64,000 nucleotides of DNA from Heterodera schachtii (taxonomy: Eukaryota > Nematoda > Chromadorea > Rhabditida > Heteroderidae): NCBI GenBank assembly GCA_023374025.1, contig SIJG01000027.1, positions 1,195,110 through 1,259,109 on the forward strand, written 5' to 3'. Positions 1 to 11,800 of this stretch are shown piece after piece; position 1 is the first letter of the stretch; the number at the start of each line of letters is the position of its first letter. The translations under genes and the position numbers were made by a program. The notes under the pieces were generated by a model. That model was not told where the DNA came from, made no database searches, and saw only the letters and a list, made by a program, of their open reading frames with translations.

Positions 1-880
1 TAAATACAAAAACTAATTATTTCACAATATAAAAGAATCATTTTAATTTTCAATTTTTTACCAAAATAAATCAGCTTCAATCCACTCTTTCTTGCTCTCC
101 TTTCTTTTTCTCTCAATTTTTTCGCTCTTTTTCTCTTGGGGAAAGCATGACAGACTGATGAGTGATGAACAGAGACAATGCACACTCTTTGGCGGAGAGA
201 AAAAACAGTGGGTGAAGAGAGTTGGGGGTGTGGGGCAGACGCAGACGAGCAGAGCGAAATTGGTCGGACTATACAAAATTCTTTTCTATAAATTAAGGCA
301 AAAACCAATCAACATAAATTCTTTTGTTTTTGTTTTCATTTAAATATCAATTTTATATTTCACTTCTCTTTCTCTCCATATTTCTATTTCATTTTGATTA
401 AAGAAAAAGGTGTACAAAATTAGTGAATAAAAGTTTTGATTGATGGGGAAACAATTAATTCCCCCTTTTGTCCTCAAATGAAAATTTAGAATTAAATGAT
501 GATGATATGATATAATAATGCGACATCCATTAATTTCCTTTTCCAAACGTTTAAGAGTAAATTTTATTATTCTTTCAATTTAAATATGCATAATTTTCAT
601 ATTTTTTGCTTTTCTTTCCTAAATTCTCATAAATTTAAATTTAAATTAATATTTTTAGTAATTTTTTCAAACATTTCTTATTATTATATTTTTCTTTTTC
701 CAAAATATTTCTTCATAGTTAAGGCCATCAATATTTTGTCTGAAAATGTCAATTATTTTTTTAATATTAATTTTTTTTCTTTCAATAATTCTTTTTTTGT
801 TTTTATTTTTGCCTATAATTTATTTATTAAGAATTAGAGATTTCCAAAAAACATTTGGCCTAATTCCCTATATTTATGAT
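1..880. other. AT-rich flank, no gene recognised
   Basis: This stretch is AT-rich with T-runs and short open frames of low-complexity composition (Phe/Ile/Ser-rich). I see no splice-consistent coding exon, RNA gene or repeat in it. It may be upstream sequence of the forkhead relic that follows. Confidence 0.5.
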
Positions 881-891
881 CAGTTTTATCG

Positions 892-2270
892 ACCTGCCAC
901 CGTTACTCCATTTGTTGGCCATCCAACAGGAGCAAAAACAGAAGCAGCAGCAGCAGAACAACGGGTGGCTGATCGATCATTGATTAATGAATGCTTTTAA
1001 TGATTATTTCAAATTAACGCATTTTAATACAAATTAATTGCAGAAATAATGTCGACACGAACAATGTCACGAACGAAATGACCTTGTCTTCGTCGGATGG
1101 CATATAAATGAATCTGAAAAGGGTCAAATGCGTACCAGCCTTTTTTGGACGCCAAATTCAATATAAAATTTTATTTATTTTCAGCGTTTTTAGTTCTTTG
1201 TTGCTAAACAACAAATGCAAATTAAATCCTCAGTATCGCCCCTATTTGGGCATTAGCGAAAGTTTTTTAAAATAATTTTTATTTATTTGTCCTTTCTATG
1301 TCAGAAATCCGTGGTTTTTTTGTTTGCATCCTTTTGTATAAAGTTTATGAATTTTGCAGAAAAAAATACTTCCAAATTATAATTATATTATGCTTATATT
1401 TGCATCCGGGTTAAGCATTTTGCACGTGCAAATGAAACCCAAACGATGCATTAAATTTATATAAATGTCAAAATAGCAATGGAAAAAAATACGTAAGCAG
1501 CTCCAATGTTACAAATATGTTGTGTATTGTTACCTCTCAATTTTTAATATAATTTTATTTATGAATAATTGTTTTAATAAAATAAAATTATTTTTTATAA
1601 ATTTAAATTTAAAAACTGAAAAGCAATGACCCTCACTGAACTATAAGGACCTGATCATCCAGGCTATAGAAAGCAGCCCCGAACGACGCCTCAAACTCAG
1701 CGAAATTTATCAGGTCGATTAAATTAATTAAAAATATTATATTTCATAACTTTTTGGGATTTCCATTGCAGGTGATCAAATATCTCCACCCGTACTACCA
1801 GCGCAGGTCCGATCAGTGGGGCTGGCAGAACTAAATCCGGCACAATCTAAGCCTTCACGACTGTTTCGTGAAGCTTCCGCTGAAGCAGACCAGCGCAAAC
1901 GGAGTTGTCGGTAATAATTAAGCATTTTAAGTAATTTCGTGAATTTTTAAAAGGGAAATATTACAGGACACTTTTGGACGGTGGTCACTCGTGGGCCGGA
2001 CGAGAAGCCGTTGGGTCCGACTCGGCGTCGAACCCGCGGCAGCGGAAAGGCCAAAAAGGGAACGATGGCACTCAATGGGTCACAAAATGGTGAAAAATCA
2101 AAAAATTTAACACAATTAATAATATTTTCCAAGCAATTTTCAGGCGGCACTGCTGCAAATACGCCTTCTGGCATCAAACACGGCACAAGTGGCGTATGAG
2201 CGACGAGCGCGGCGCGTTTATCATGAACAAAAAATTTTTTGTCCCAATATGCATTTCGTTTATGGTGTCA
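892..2270 (+). pseudogene. Forkhead-domain transcription factor relic
   Basis: Three consecutive exons (about 1630-1713, 1772-1910, 1967-2089) encode a forkhead winged-helix domain. Helix 1 reads NYKDLIIQAIESSPERRLKL. The recognition helix reads WGWQN-stop-IRHNLSLHDCFVKLP, where the family has W-x-N-S-I-R-H-N. The wing region reads GHFWTVV, followed by a basic RRRTR tail. The stop is TAA at 1832-1834, exactly at the Ser of the DNA-contacting NSIRHN motif. A second lesion is an in-frame TGA at 1627-1629, with no AG acceptor between it and helix 1. Exon phases otherwise agree (139 nt, then 123 nt). A Gln/Asn-rich segment at about 892-951 and 1044-1105 could be upstream exons. A last exon starts at 2144 and ends in TGA at 2199. 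The fork head family binds DNA in the nucleus. The subfamily is unclear: parts resemble FoxO after the wing and FoxD/FoxL in the recognition helix. A sequencing error at the stop is the main alternative. Confidence 0.72.
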
Positions 2271-3104
2271 AGAAAAAAGTTACCTGACCTATTAACCTAA
2301 TTCGGAAAAAATTTTATTAAGAAAATTCAAGGAAATAAATTCGCAATTTTTCAGTAACACAAATGCAAAATATAGGGGGGGAATGATTTTTAGTCATCAC
2401 CAATATAAAATGCATTCTCCAATTTCTCTTTTCACTTCTTACCATTTTCTTAATTCAGCAAGTAATTGCAATTATTTTCCGTTAATGGGGCAAAAACAAA
2501 ACTCGTCAGTTTTCAGGGCCATTAATAAATGAAAAATTTACAACAATATTTTTTATTTTCTTTTTTTTTTTGCCCTTCGGTTTTCTCTTATTGATTCTGC
2601 GCAACAGTTTCAAATTCATCGCAATTAAACAGTCCAATTATTATTATTATTATTGTTCTGTTCAAAATGCAGCAGAAGTGATACAATTCCTTAGAAAATG
2701 AATGGTTTTATTGTCTGAAAAAGTGCAAATTAAATAAATATTTTAAATTTATTAATTTAATTTTGATTAAAGATTTAAATAAAAATAAAAAAGATTAAAA
2801 AGCAATTGGGTTTAGGACTAAAAAAATGCACGGTAAAGCAATGACTCGGAATATTTTTTAAAAATTTTTAAATTTATCTTAAATATTTTTAAAACTAAAA
2901 AATATTTTAACCAATTTTTTTTATAACGACAAAATAAATTATTATTTTATTAATTTTATCAATTTTTGGATCAAATTATCAAAATGAATAAAAAAAAAAT
3001 TTGCATATTTTTTTGATTCTTTTTTTAAAGTGTTGAAAATTGTGCTTTCACTTTCCCATTTTTGCATATTATTTTATTATTTCTCTCCTCCTCTCCCTTT
3101 AGAA
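2271..3104. other. AT-rich intergenic region, nothing recognised
   Basis: About 830 bases of AT-rich sequence with A- and T-runs and an ATT microsatellite near 2637-2654. It lies between the forkhead relic and the MOLO-1-like gene and probably contains the promoter of the latter. No coding exon, RNA gene or clear repeat is visible. Confidence 0.5.
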
Positions 3105-4607
3105 ATGCCATCATTTTTTGTCATTTTTTCATTTTCGTTGTTGTTCATTTTGTGCCATCATTGTTCATTTGCCGCTTTTTTGATCACCAATTATCCAAAT
3201 CCGTTAAACAACGCTTCGCTGTGGAAATGCGGCATTTCCTCCCCGGGCCCTTTGTGCGACCCGGACTCGCTGCTCAACGAAACGGCACGACACGAGGCGC
3301 TGGAGCTTTTCAAGCAGTTCCAGGACCAAACTGACATTGATGTGGGAGAAACGAAACAATGAAAAAAAAATTAAAATAACTTAAAAACAGCAGAAATTTA
3401 TTATTATAACAAAAATTGAATAGGGGCTAATTTCTAGTTTATTGCAATTTTAAAATACAAAATAATGATATGAGTGAGCAATTAATTAAGGAAATAAGTC
3501 ATTAAAAAATATTATAATTTTATTAAAGGACAACGGCGATGGCAGCTGCAAAGGCAAAGGAGTGATTGTTGGGTTGGCGCTAACGAAACAGCCAATCATT
3601 GCGAGGGTATTAATTTTTTAATTTGGTGGTCATTTACCATGAAAGTCGAGACTCATACAGTGCTCGGTACTTAGTTTGGGGCATCCCATTTTATCACTCC
3701 TTTACAGTGCCCAACAAAATCAAAATTAAAAATGCCGAAAACGACTCATATGCCGAAAAGTCCTTCACGCCATTTTACCACCACAGAATGCGCGGATCAA
3801 TGTGACGGACGATTTGATGAAGAACATTTGGCAGTTGGACAATCGGTGCAACAAGGCGCTGATGCTGACACTGTCCGTACAGCCAACCCCCGTGGTGCGC
3901 TTCACTCGGTACATGACCACGCCGGTGTTTGACGACGAGTTGCACCATCTGATCTGGACTGAGGTGTCGATACCAATTTTCAATCAATTTATTTTTATTA
4001 GGCTTAATTTTATTTACCCATGGGAATTTATCGGCCCATTGTAATGTTTTACAGCAATTAATTACCGTAGGCCAAATCCGTTTGGGATTTCAGCTGACTC
4101 TTTAATAATCTTTTCATTTTAATTAAAATTTAATAAAAATATTTTATGCTTTCTGTTCAAATTTCTTTTATCCTTAACTTTCCATGTTTCTTTTCGTACA
4201 AAGCAAATTAAATCATTTAAAATAAAAGGGCACTATTAATTCGCTAATTAAGTGATTATTTACCATTTTTGGCCAATTCCCCCCGCCCCATTTGTCAGAT
4301 GCATTGGCTTCGCGATCGCAATTACATCATGTGGGTCCGCTTGGTGCTGGACGGACTTAGGGCACTGATCGTGGACCGGCACAACACTTTGGGCATTGGC
4401 CCGGCCCAGCAGCTGGCGGCAGCCAACAAAAAGTGTGCCAGCCATGGCTTCGTCATTTTCAGTGCGTTCATTGCCGTCCTCTGCTCCATCGTTGGCACTA
4501 TGTGCGCACCGCTGCTTTGGCATAAATTCTGTGAACGTTTTGGGCCCATTGTTGGAAAGCCTTCACTGCCATTCCCGGTAAGCGAAACCAAGCGGAAAAA
4601 TAACTGA
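3105..4607 (+). CDS. MOLO-1-like TPM-domain secreted/type I membrane protein
   Basis: The first exon starts at ATG 3105 and gives a signal peptide (Phe/Leu/Ile-rich, about 25 residues). It is followed by NYPNP, WKCG and PGPLCDPDSLLN, which I associate with the nematode MOLO-1 family (modulator of levamisole-receptor acetylcholine channels, TPM fold). The second exon (about 3529-3606) reads KGKGVIVGLALTKQ, the core strand of the domain. The third (3787-3963) reads NVTDDLMKNIWQLDNRC. The last (4299-4607) has a membrane segment GFVIFSAFIAVLCSIVG and a short tail ending at TGA 4605-4607. Exons 3 and 4 join in phase 0. The joint between exons 2 and 3 is uncertain: the acceptor CCACAG at 3781-3786 works, but an open stretch upstream of it could be an extra exon or a frameshift. 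The exon 2 acceptor (AAAG) is weak. The role in synaptic membranes is inferred from the C. elegans relative. Confidence 0.6.
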
Positions 4608-5566
4608 TAAAATGATGTTTAAATAAATAATTATTAATTAATTTGTTTTAAATACCAAAAGCACACGATTTCATTTATTTTCAACAGATTCATTATTCAG
4701 AAGTTTTTAATTAAATGTGAGGTCCTTTTACGTTATCATTTGTAAGGAACTTCTTTCTTTTAAAAAAAACAAAAATTAAATTTACGAATTTTAGAGCGAG
4801 TTTTCTATCCTATTTTTTATATTTATAGTTTATACCAAATTTTAAAATTAATTTGAAAATTGTTGAAATTTGAACATAAAATTAAGATGGTCCGCTTTAA
4901 CAATGAACGTGACATCGGCCCATACACAACGACAAACAATGGCCACCAACAGCAACAACAACAATGAAGCAATGACAAATGGACTTTTTAAGAATTTAAT
5001 GCACAACGAACGCTCGATATTAATAAAATAAAATTACCAGAGATACATTTAATAAATATTAACCCATTTTAAACAAATACTTATTTAATATGGTTAAAAT
5101 CATCAACACTTGGACCATTCTTCAATGAATAAAACAAAATTTGCATTTTGTGAACTGCTGAATATTTCCATAATTGTATAAATTTTCAAAGTATCAAAAA
5201 ACGAGAAATGAACAAAAAAATAGAGAATAAAAAATTTTACATTTCTTATTTTGGCGTACAATTTCTTATTTCTGTTACACAACAACTCAATTGGCTCCTA
5301 ATTCAAATAAGAATCGTTTTTTTAGAGTTGCGAAAACTAAAGCGAAATACATATTAAATAATTAAAAAATATAAACAAGAAAATAATTCATTTCATACCA
5401 AAGCAAAATTATTTCTAAAGTTAATCAATTTTTATGTAATTCAAATGATCAAATATTGTTAAAATATGATCCACAGAATTTGCATCTTAGAACTGATCAG
5501 AAAATAATTTATAAATCCGCCAAAATGGGTTTGCGCGTTTTATAAATCCGCCACCATGCGCACCCC
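4608..5566. other. AT-rich intergenic region
   Basis: AT-rich DNA downstream of the MOLO-1-like gene. One small GC-richer open frame starts at ATG 4888 and ends at 4968 (26 codons, ending in a glutamine run). It has no clear donor site and no recognised relative, so I do not call it a gene. The motif GCGTTTTATAAATCCGCCA occurs at about 5533 and 5582, with a shorter match near 5511, leading into the foldback-like element. Confidence 0.4.
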
Positions 5567-6605
5567 TACCACCGGTGCTAGTGCGTTTTATAAATCCGCC
5601 AGCCTATGCTTTTAAAAATCGGTGCTGCAACATTTGCGCCCCTACATTTGCGCCCCGAACATTTGCGCCCCTACATTTGCGCCCTTACTTTTGCGCCCCT
5701 ACATTTGCGCCCCTACATTTGCGCCTCTACTTTTGCGCTCCGAACATTTGCGCCCCTTACATTTGCGCCCCGATTGAGAATTAAAAAAATTTATTCATAA
5801 AATTGCCTTTCCCAAGGCTGACGGGGAATTAATATGATTTTTTGTTTCTTCCATCCAATTATCAATTCCTTTTGGTGTCAGACGAAATGAAATTGCGTGG
5901 AGAGATCATAACAATGCTGTTGATTGCGATCATTTGGATCTTGCTCGTCAAAACGGACAACCAAGTCTTGAATTGCTCAGCCGTTTTCAAGATATTTTTT
6001 AGAACGAGATACTTCAGTAATAGGCCTATTGGATCAAGTTCATGGGGTCTCATCCGATTTCTTGGTTCTCATCTTCATTTTTGATTCTACTAATAATCCT
6101 TTAATTGTTTTTCTGCTTTGGTATTTTTATCTTAAATTACGTTGCCAAAGATTGATTAAGAGCCGAAAATCGCTTGTTGAAACTGGAGTGAAAGCCTTTC
6201 AGGCCATTATTAGTGAGTCCTATATTATCAAGGACAAAATCATGCATATTCTATGTTTCTAGCACAAATAAAGCATGATCATATTTCTTAATAAACCAAA
6301 AACATGGAGACACAAAAAGTGAAAAATTCAAAGACGAGTCTTGGTTTTTTGATGCTTTTTATTTGGATGTTTTAATTAATAAATCACTCCCATTATCCCT
6401 TGGGAAAGGCAATTTCATGAATAAATTTTTTATTCGCAATCGGGGCGCAAATGTTTGCGGCGCAAATGTAGGGGCGCAAATGTTTGGGGCGCAAATGTAG
6501 GGGCGCAAATGTAGGGGCGCAAATGTTCGGGGCGCAAATGTAGGGGCGCAAATGTTCGGGGCGCAAATGTAGGGGCGCAAATGTTCCGTCACCCTAGCAC
6601 CTATA
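5567..6605. repeat. Foldback-like element with tandem-repeat inverted ends
   Basis: From about 5625 to 5772 a unit of the form CATTTGCGCCCCTA is repeated roughly ten times. From about 6444 to 6588 the same unit occurs in the opposite orientation (GGGGCGCAAATGTA). Next to the arrays, 5773-5850 and 6372-6443 are also inverted copies, sharing TTTATTCATAAAATTGCC and CCTTTCCCAAGG. The unique centre (about 5850-6370) has only weak open frames and no recognisable transposase. Long inverted ends built from short tandem repeats are the structure of foldback elements. CACCGGTGCTAG and CTAGCACC near the outer borders may be part of the ends. I see no certain target-site duplication. Confidence 0.6.
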
Positions 6606-8162
6606 GGATGGAGGCATACACTGTAGGAAAAGTAAATTTTAATGAAATTTGTTAACGGAATTTGTCGAAAAATAGCAAAATTATATGTTGGGCTTCTTTC
6701 ACAAATAGTCGAAAGAGGATAATTTGTTGATGTCTCGTACGAATTCCAGATTGATTATAGTGGTGGTTTAATTTATGGTTGAAGGGCCCGGGTGCCCGCA
6801 AATCTCCAAACCCAGACGCCCGGCTTTCTGTAACTCGTTATGGGTTTATGCAAATTTTTTTTTTCAAATTTTTGTCTTGGAGACCGGGAGGAGTTTTAAT
6901 TTGTGTCTGATGATTATAAACTATATTTACCATTTATTGAACTTTTGTGTATTTTAAACAGGGCTCCAAGATTAAAAAAAAATTCTAATTTTTAATGCGA
7001 TTTGTTAAGAGATTTGTCCATAAAAATGACCAAATTTTGCGATTTGAGCCGATTTAAGAAAAAAGGATTCCTAGGGTTCGGCGGTGCCGATAGGAACCGC
7101 CGGGTGAAAAATTAAGAATCCTGACCTTGTTTTTAGCAGATTCTGCGACTTGTACATAAAAACTTATACTAGGTTGAAAAAGTAATCACAAAAAAATGAT
7201 CAATTTTTGATCATTTTCCATTGAAATACTGTAGAGATCTGTAATTTTTGAGTTGTCCAATTTTGACAATACCTCTATCTCAGCGGGTATTAGCTGTAGA
7301 CCCATTATTCAAAGGGCAATTCGGAAGAGAATTTTATGCTCTTTCCAATGGGCCTACTCATTTTCACTAGAAAAATTTTCTCAACCCCCTAGGAATTTTT
7401 TTCGAAAATTTTCCCGATTTCAGTGTATTTTAGGGTGTCCCGGTCACTATGAAGGAGTGATCTGATCAAGTTGGGGTAAAAGACTTTTTCGATCAGCATC
7501 CAAAGATAAGCCTGCATGAATTATTTCAGGTTTTTAAGAGCCTTTTGAAATAGTTTTTTAAGTTTGTTCAAAGACTTTTTTCCGCCATGATTTTGACCAT
7601 CTCTCACTTCGTTGACCCTATCACATTCATTCTATTTTTGATCCGGGATTTTTTGGTGCTGATATGAAGCCAATATATTGTACTAATAAATACATAAACA
7701 ATTGCCCACAATGCTTCATTAATGGTCATTTTATAAACGAAAATACAAAAATTTTGTCTTTGTTCAAAGACTTTTTTCCACCAGTGTATTAAATTTAAAT
7801 GTTTGTCAAAACATTATGCCAATTTTTCAAAATTAATCATAAAATTTAACAGATTCTGATGATTTTCCCCAAAAGCCTCAAAAATCCTCAAAATTTTTCA
7901 AAAAACCACAAAAATCCTCAAATCCTCATTATTGACCTATCAAAAAACCACAAAATGAGGACAAAACCTTAGATCTAGGAGCCCTAGTTTTAAGCTTTGA
8001 CGGTTCGATCCCAAAGCCATTTGGCCACCTCAGTCCCGGGCTCTTAAATCGGTCCAAATTTAATAAATTTGACCCCTTAATTTTCACGGCGGCGCCTAAC
8101 GGATCTCAATAATTCCATGTTTTTTCCTTTGCAAAAGTTGGTTCCAAAATGGCCACGTTTAG
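6606..8162. other. Intergenic repeat-rich region with one GATA-loop hairpin
   Basis: No gene is recognised here. A diverged copy of the dispersed hairpin lies at about 7078-7104: GGCGGTGCC, loop GATA, GGAACCGCC. The region 7850-7980 is rich in CAAAAATCCTCAAA-type simple repeats. A GGTTCGATCCC string near 7999-8009 looks like a tRNA B-box but lacks the rest of a tRNA. Confidence 0.45.
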
Positions 8163-8672
8163 CGAAAATGGTAATACTGGAGAATCTGGGCTCCACCCAA
8201 AATTTTTTTTTCTCTTTCTGTTATAAAAAGATTAACCCGGGGGTTTTCGGGGCTTCTGATCACGAATATGATATCAGATTTGCAAAAATCATCGATTCTA
8301 TCATTGATTTTGAAAATCATAGATTTTCAAAATTTTGTCAATATGGTCTAATATTCCTAAAAATTGATTATTGACATGGTAGCAAGTGTTTTGTTTATAT
8401 TTTGTGTGATTGTTCTATGACCATCTCATTGGCTAATAAAAAGTGCTGCTCATATATAGTTAATTCATTCGAAAAGGGGTGCAACATTTGACTACATGGA
8501 CAAACTTTCAAAAATCTATGATTTTCAAAATCATTGATAGAATCGATGATTTTTGCAAATCTGATATCATATTCGTGATCAGTAGCCCCGAAAACCCCGG
8601 GTTAATCTTTTTAACAGGAAAAAAAAATTTTGGGGGTGGAGCCCAGATTCTCCAGTATTACCGCGAAAATGG
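8163..8672. repeat. Non-autonomous element with about 200-bp inverted ends
   Basis: The left arm (about 8163-8340) and right arm (about 8500-8672) are inverted copies. Both contain TACTGGAGAATCTGGGC, GATCACGAATATGATATCAG and the GATTTTCAAAATCAT-type segment. The short centre has no coding capacity. This is a MITE-like or foldback-like element. Its GGGGTTTTCGGGG-GATCACGAA block recurs elsewhere in the window (near 18750, 23610, 28590, 45645, 46715, 48345 and 49200). Confidence 0.65.
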
Positions 8673-8826
8673 CTAAAAATTAATTTTTTTTTTTTTCCAT
8701 GGCACCGAGAATACATCTGTTTGTATCATTGCCCTTTTTAGTCTCTTTTTTATTATTCATTTTTTTGCGTTCTATTTTTCCTTTTCCCTCTTTGATTTCC
8801 CTATTTTTTAAATTTTCGGTCATTTG

Positions 8827-11800
8827 ATGAGAAGACTGTTCCAACGCCTCACGTCTTCCCAAGAACGTTCAGTTTCCGCCTCATCTGATGCCGAGGGCTC
8901 TTCTAACAGTGCGTCCTCCCCCTCCCCAATCGGATTTGGCCGAGACGAATTGGCGGGCACTGCCGAATTAGGCACGGGGTAAATCATAAAAAATTAATTA
9001 TTTTTAATGTCCTAAATTGATTGCTTCATCACCCATTTTGTTACATTTACATAATGCTAATTGTAAGTAAGTAATTGCTCATTGTTGCCTTAAGTTATGA
9101 CGGAGCCATGGCGAATTTTCTTCCCGAATTTGTGCTCTCTGTGGAATTTGCCTCTGACCCAAGCGCATGGGAGACGCAGTTGGAGAAAAGTTGGACAAGG
9201 TTATTTTTAGGCATTTTTTTGTATAAAAAACTAAAATTCCTCAAAAAAAAAAGGAAATTTTTTAAGAGTAAGAGTCGGTGGTTCCATTAAGCGCCGAAAA
9301 TTTTGATAGGTAACTCAGCGGACAGTGAGATTCGTCAGCAGAAATTGACCTCCTCCGAAAATATATTTTAAAGACTAATAGTCATTTGCGTTCTCAGATT
9401 GGAGGAATTGCTGGAATTAACCGCCGGGCGATTTGGACGCGATTCATTGGACAAAGTTTGAGACTTCGAAAAATGGATTGTCCCTTATAATTTCTTGAGG
9501 TCTGCGAATTGCTGTCCACCATTTGCCATTTGTTGGTGATGGAGGTCAATTCACAGTCGGAACCGTCAATTGGGCCCATTTTGGACCAATTTTTCAACGA
9601 GGAAATTCTTCTAAAAGTGCAGCGGTGGGCGACCAAAGTTCCATCCAATGCGCGGCCCAAATGTCAGGTGAGAAGCACAGAACAAACGCTTTAAACATTC
9701 TTGTTTTTGGGTTTTATACAATTTCGATTTGATTAAAACGGCAATGAGTTAATTCTCTTGATTAGACATGTTCCAATGGAATTCCTGAATCAATGTCTCT
9801 TTAAAAATTCCGGAATGTCTTTTTTGTTGTATGTCCGCTGGTGCTTCCCACCAGTATTTTTTCGGTGGATTGTCCGTTACTCCATTATAATTACCCTAGT
9901 TTTTGCATGGAATTTATATTAAAAACTGGTTTGGTTTTTCTTTTTGTTTAAGGTGACTCCTATTTTTGTTGGGACTGTAATGTTGGGCCACGATTTTCCC
10001 CTATTCCCTCAATATTTTTTGAGAATTCCCTTTGCTACCCCTCCCCCATTTTGTCAGATGATGCTGATCCGTCTGTACGAGTACATGTTGACCAGCAGTC
10101 AGTGCCCGCAAAGTCTGCTCGTCCACAAGCCCATTCTGATGCCTTTGCTGCAATTGCTTCAGTGGTGCCGCCGCTCTTCGCTGGACGAACAGCGAATGAC
10201 AATAAATGCGACGAAAGAGCAGCACCAACAGCAGCGGAGGAGACCGATGACGAACGGAGTTGACCGATGCTTTGTTCGACTGATCAACCAGGTCAAGCAG
10301 CACCAGGCAATGGGACCCTTTCCCACTAAACAAATTGACTGCTCTGGCAAGAAAAAAGTGTCAAATAGCCCCTCACCACCCTTTTTCAAATTATTTTTTC
10401 AAAAATGGCACAGGGCAACTTTCCATGGCATAGAACAAGAATTTAAAACAATCTCATTGTATCACAGAATTAGATAATTTTTATTTTAAAAATATCGTTT
10501 TAAATTCAGATTTGTCGCAAAATCGCGGCGGACGACACGCTGTTGCACTTTTTCTTCCATTCGTCGGTGGAGACGCCGTGTGATTCTGAGGAGGCACAGA
10601 ACGGAGCACCCGGCAACCGAAACGGAAGCATTGGCCACCATTATGAGCAATTTGTTGAGGGAGGACAGGGACCAACGACGACGGCAATGGGAGGCGACCA
10701 ACACCAAACATTGCCAAGGGACGACTGGGGACAACACAATGGACGAACCGCCGCACTTGGTTTGCGTGGGATGCACAGTTGTAGGGCGTTCCTGAAATTT
10801 TAAAAATATTTTAATGACCCGCCAGTCTTTTGACTATAGAGACATCCTCCAAGTCAGACCAGTAGTCGTATCAATTTAGAAGACTCATCCCCGAAAGAGA
10901 ATTTTAAATCGCTTAGGTAATTATAAAAAACTTTTTAATTTGATTTTTTCTAGCGTCGCTTTTCTGAGCCTTTTCTTGTTATTAACCTGCTTCAAATTAG
11001 TCTACCAAATCAAATATTGCTTTTTTATATTCCTCTTTATAGAAGCAGATAATTCTGATGAACATACACTGACAAAAGAAGAAAAGAAGCCGTTTTTGGT
11101 CTTCGATTTGCTCGTCCCTTTTCTATACGCGCCGGAGGACGTCGGACAATTGGCACGAGACGCTCTGTTGCTGATCATTTCCCTCTCCGAACAGCACCAA
11201 TTTGTGGCGGATTATATTGCGCAGAAGGTTCGATGAATGGCATAAAGGGAAATCCGTCGAAAAAACAGATTTTAGAGCAATTTCTGTCCCGTTTTGGCTG
11301 CCGGTCTGTCCGGTTGTTTTTCCCAGTTGCCCCACTGCATTTTCACTGAACTTTGTGTGGCGGACATGGACGAATTCCACAAACTCAGTGTAATGGACGC
11401 CAAAACACTGGTGAATTTAGCAATTTTAAATGTTGAACTTTTAATTCCCATTTGTCCGGCATCGTTTCGTTCAGCCCGAACTCTGCGACTTTCACAACGC
11501 TTTGCTGTTCTGCAATTCGGTCGCCTCCGTTGCGCATTTGTCCATCGTTCGACAAATTGTCCGCTTTTTCTATGATGGCTTTCTGCTCAAGGTGTTCAAG
11601 TCGTCCGTGCTTGAAGTGAGATTTGTTCCTAAAATGGCTTTCTAGTTGCGAACCCGTCAAATATACGTTTTTTAAAATTGTTTTTCGACTTTCTGTTCGA
11701 ACTCGGCTTCGGCCAACATACAAAATAACTCATTGTTCTCTTAAAATGGCCCCGATTTGGTAATGTTCTGTTTTTATTGCGCTTCATATTCAGTCCGATG

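Noticed and set aside
5842..6262. Open frames in the centre of the foldback-like element
   Set aside because: The peptides are short, hydrophobic and unlike any transposase; no splice model joins them.
5620..6590. CRISPR-like regular repeats
   Set aside because: The units are contiguous short tandem repeats without unique spacers, inverted between the two ends, in a eukaryotic genome.
7990..8020. GGTTCGATCCC string resembling a tRNA T-arm
   Set aside because: The sequence upstream has no D-arm consensus (TGG-type A-box), and no cloverleaf can be drawn.
10051..10333. Long open frames antisense and out of frame over FHIP exon 5, and similar ones over exons 6, 10 and 19
   Set aside because: GC-rich coding sequence leaves stops rare in other frames; the homologous frame is the FHIP one.
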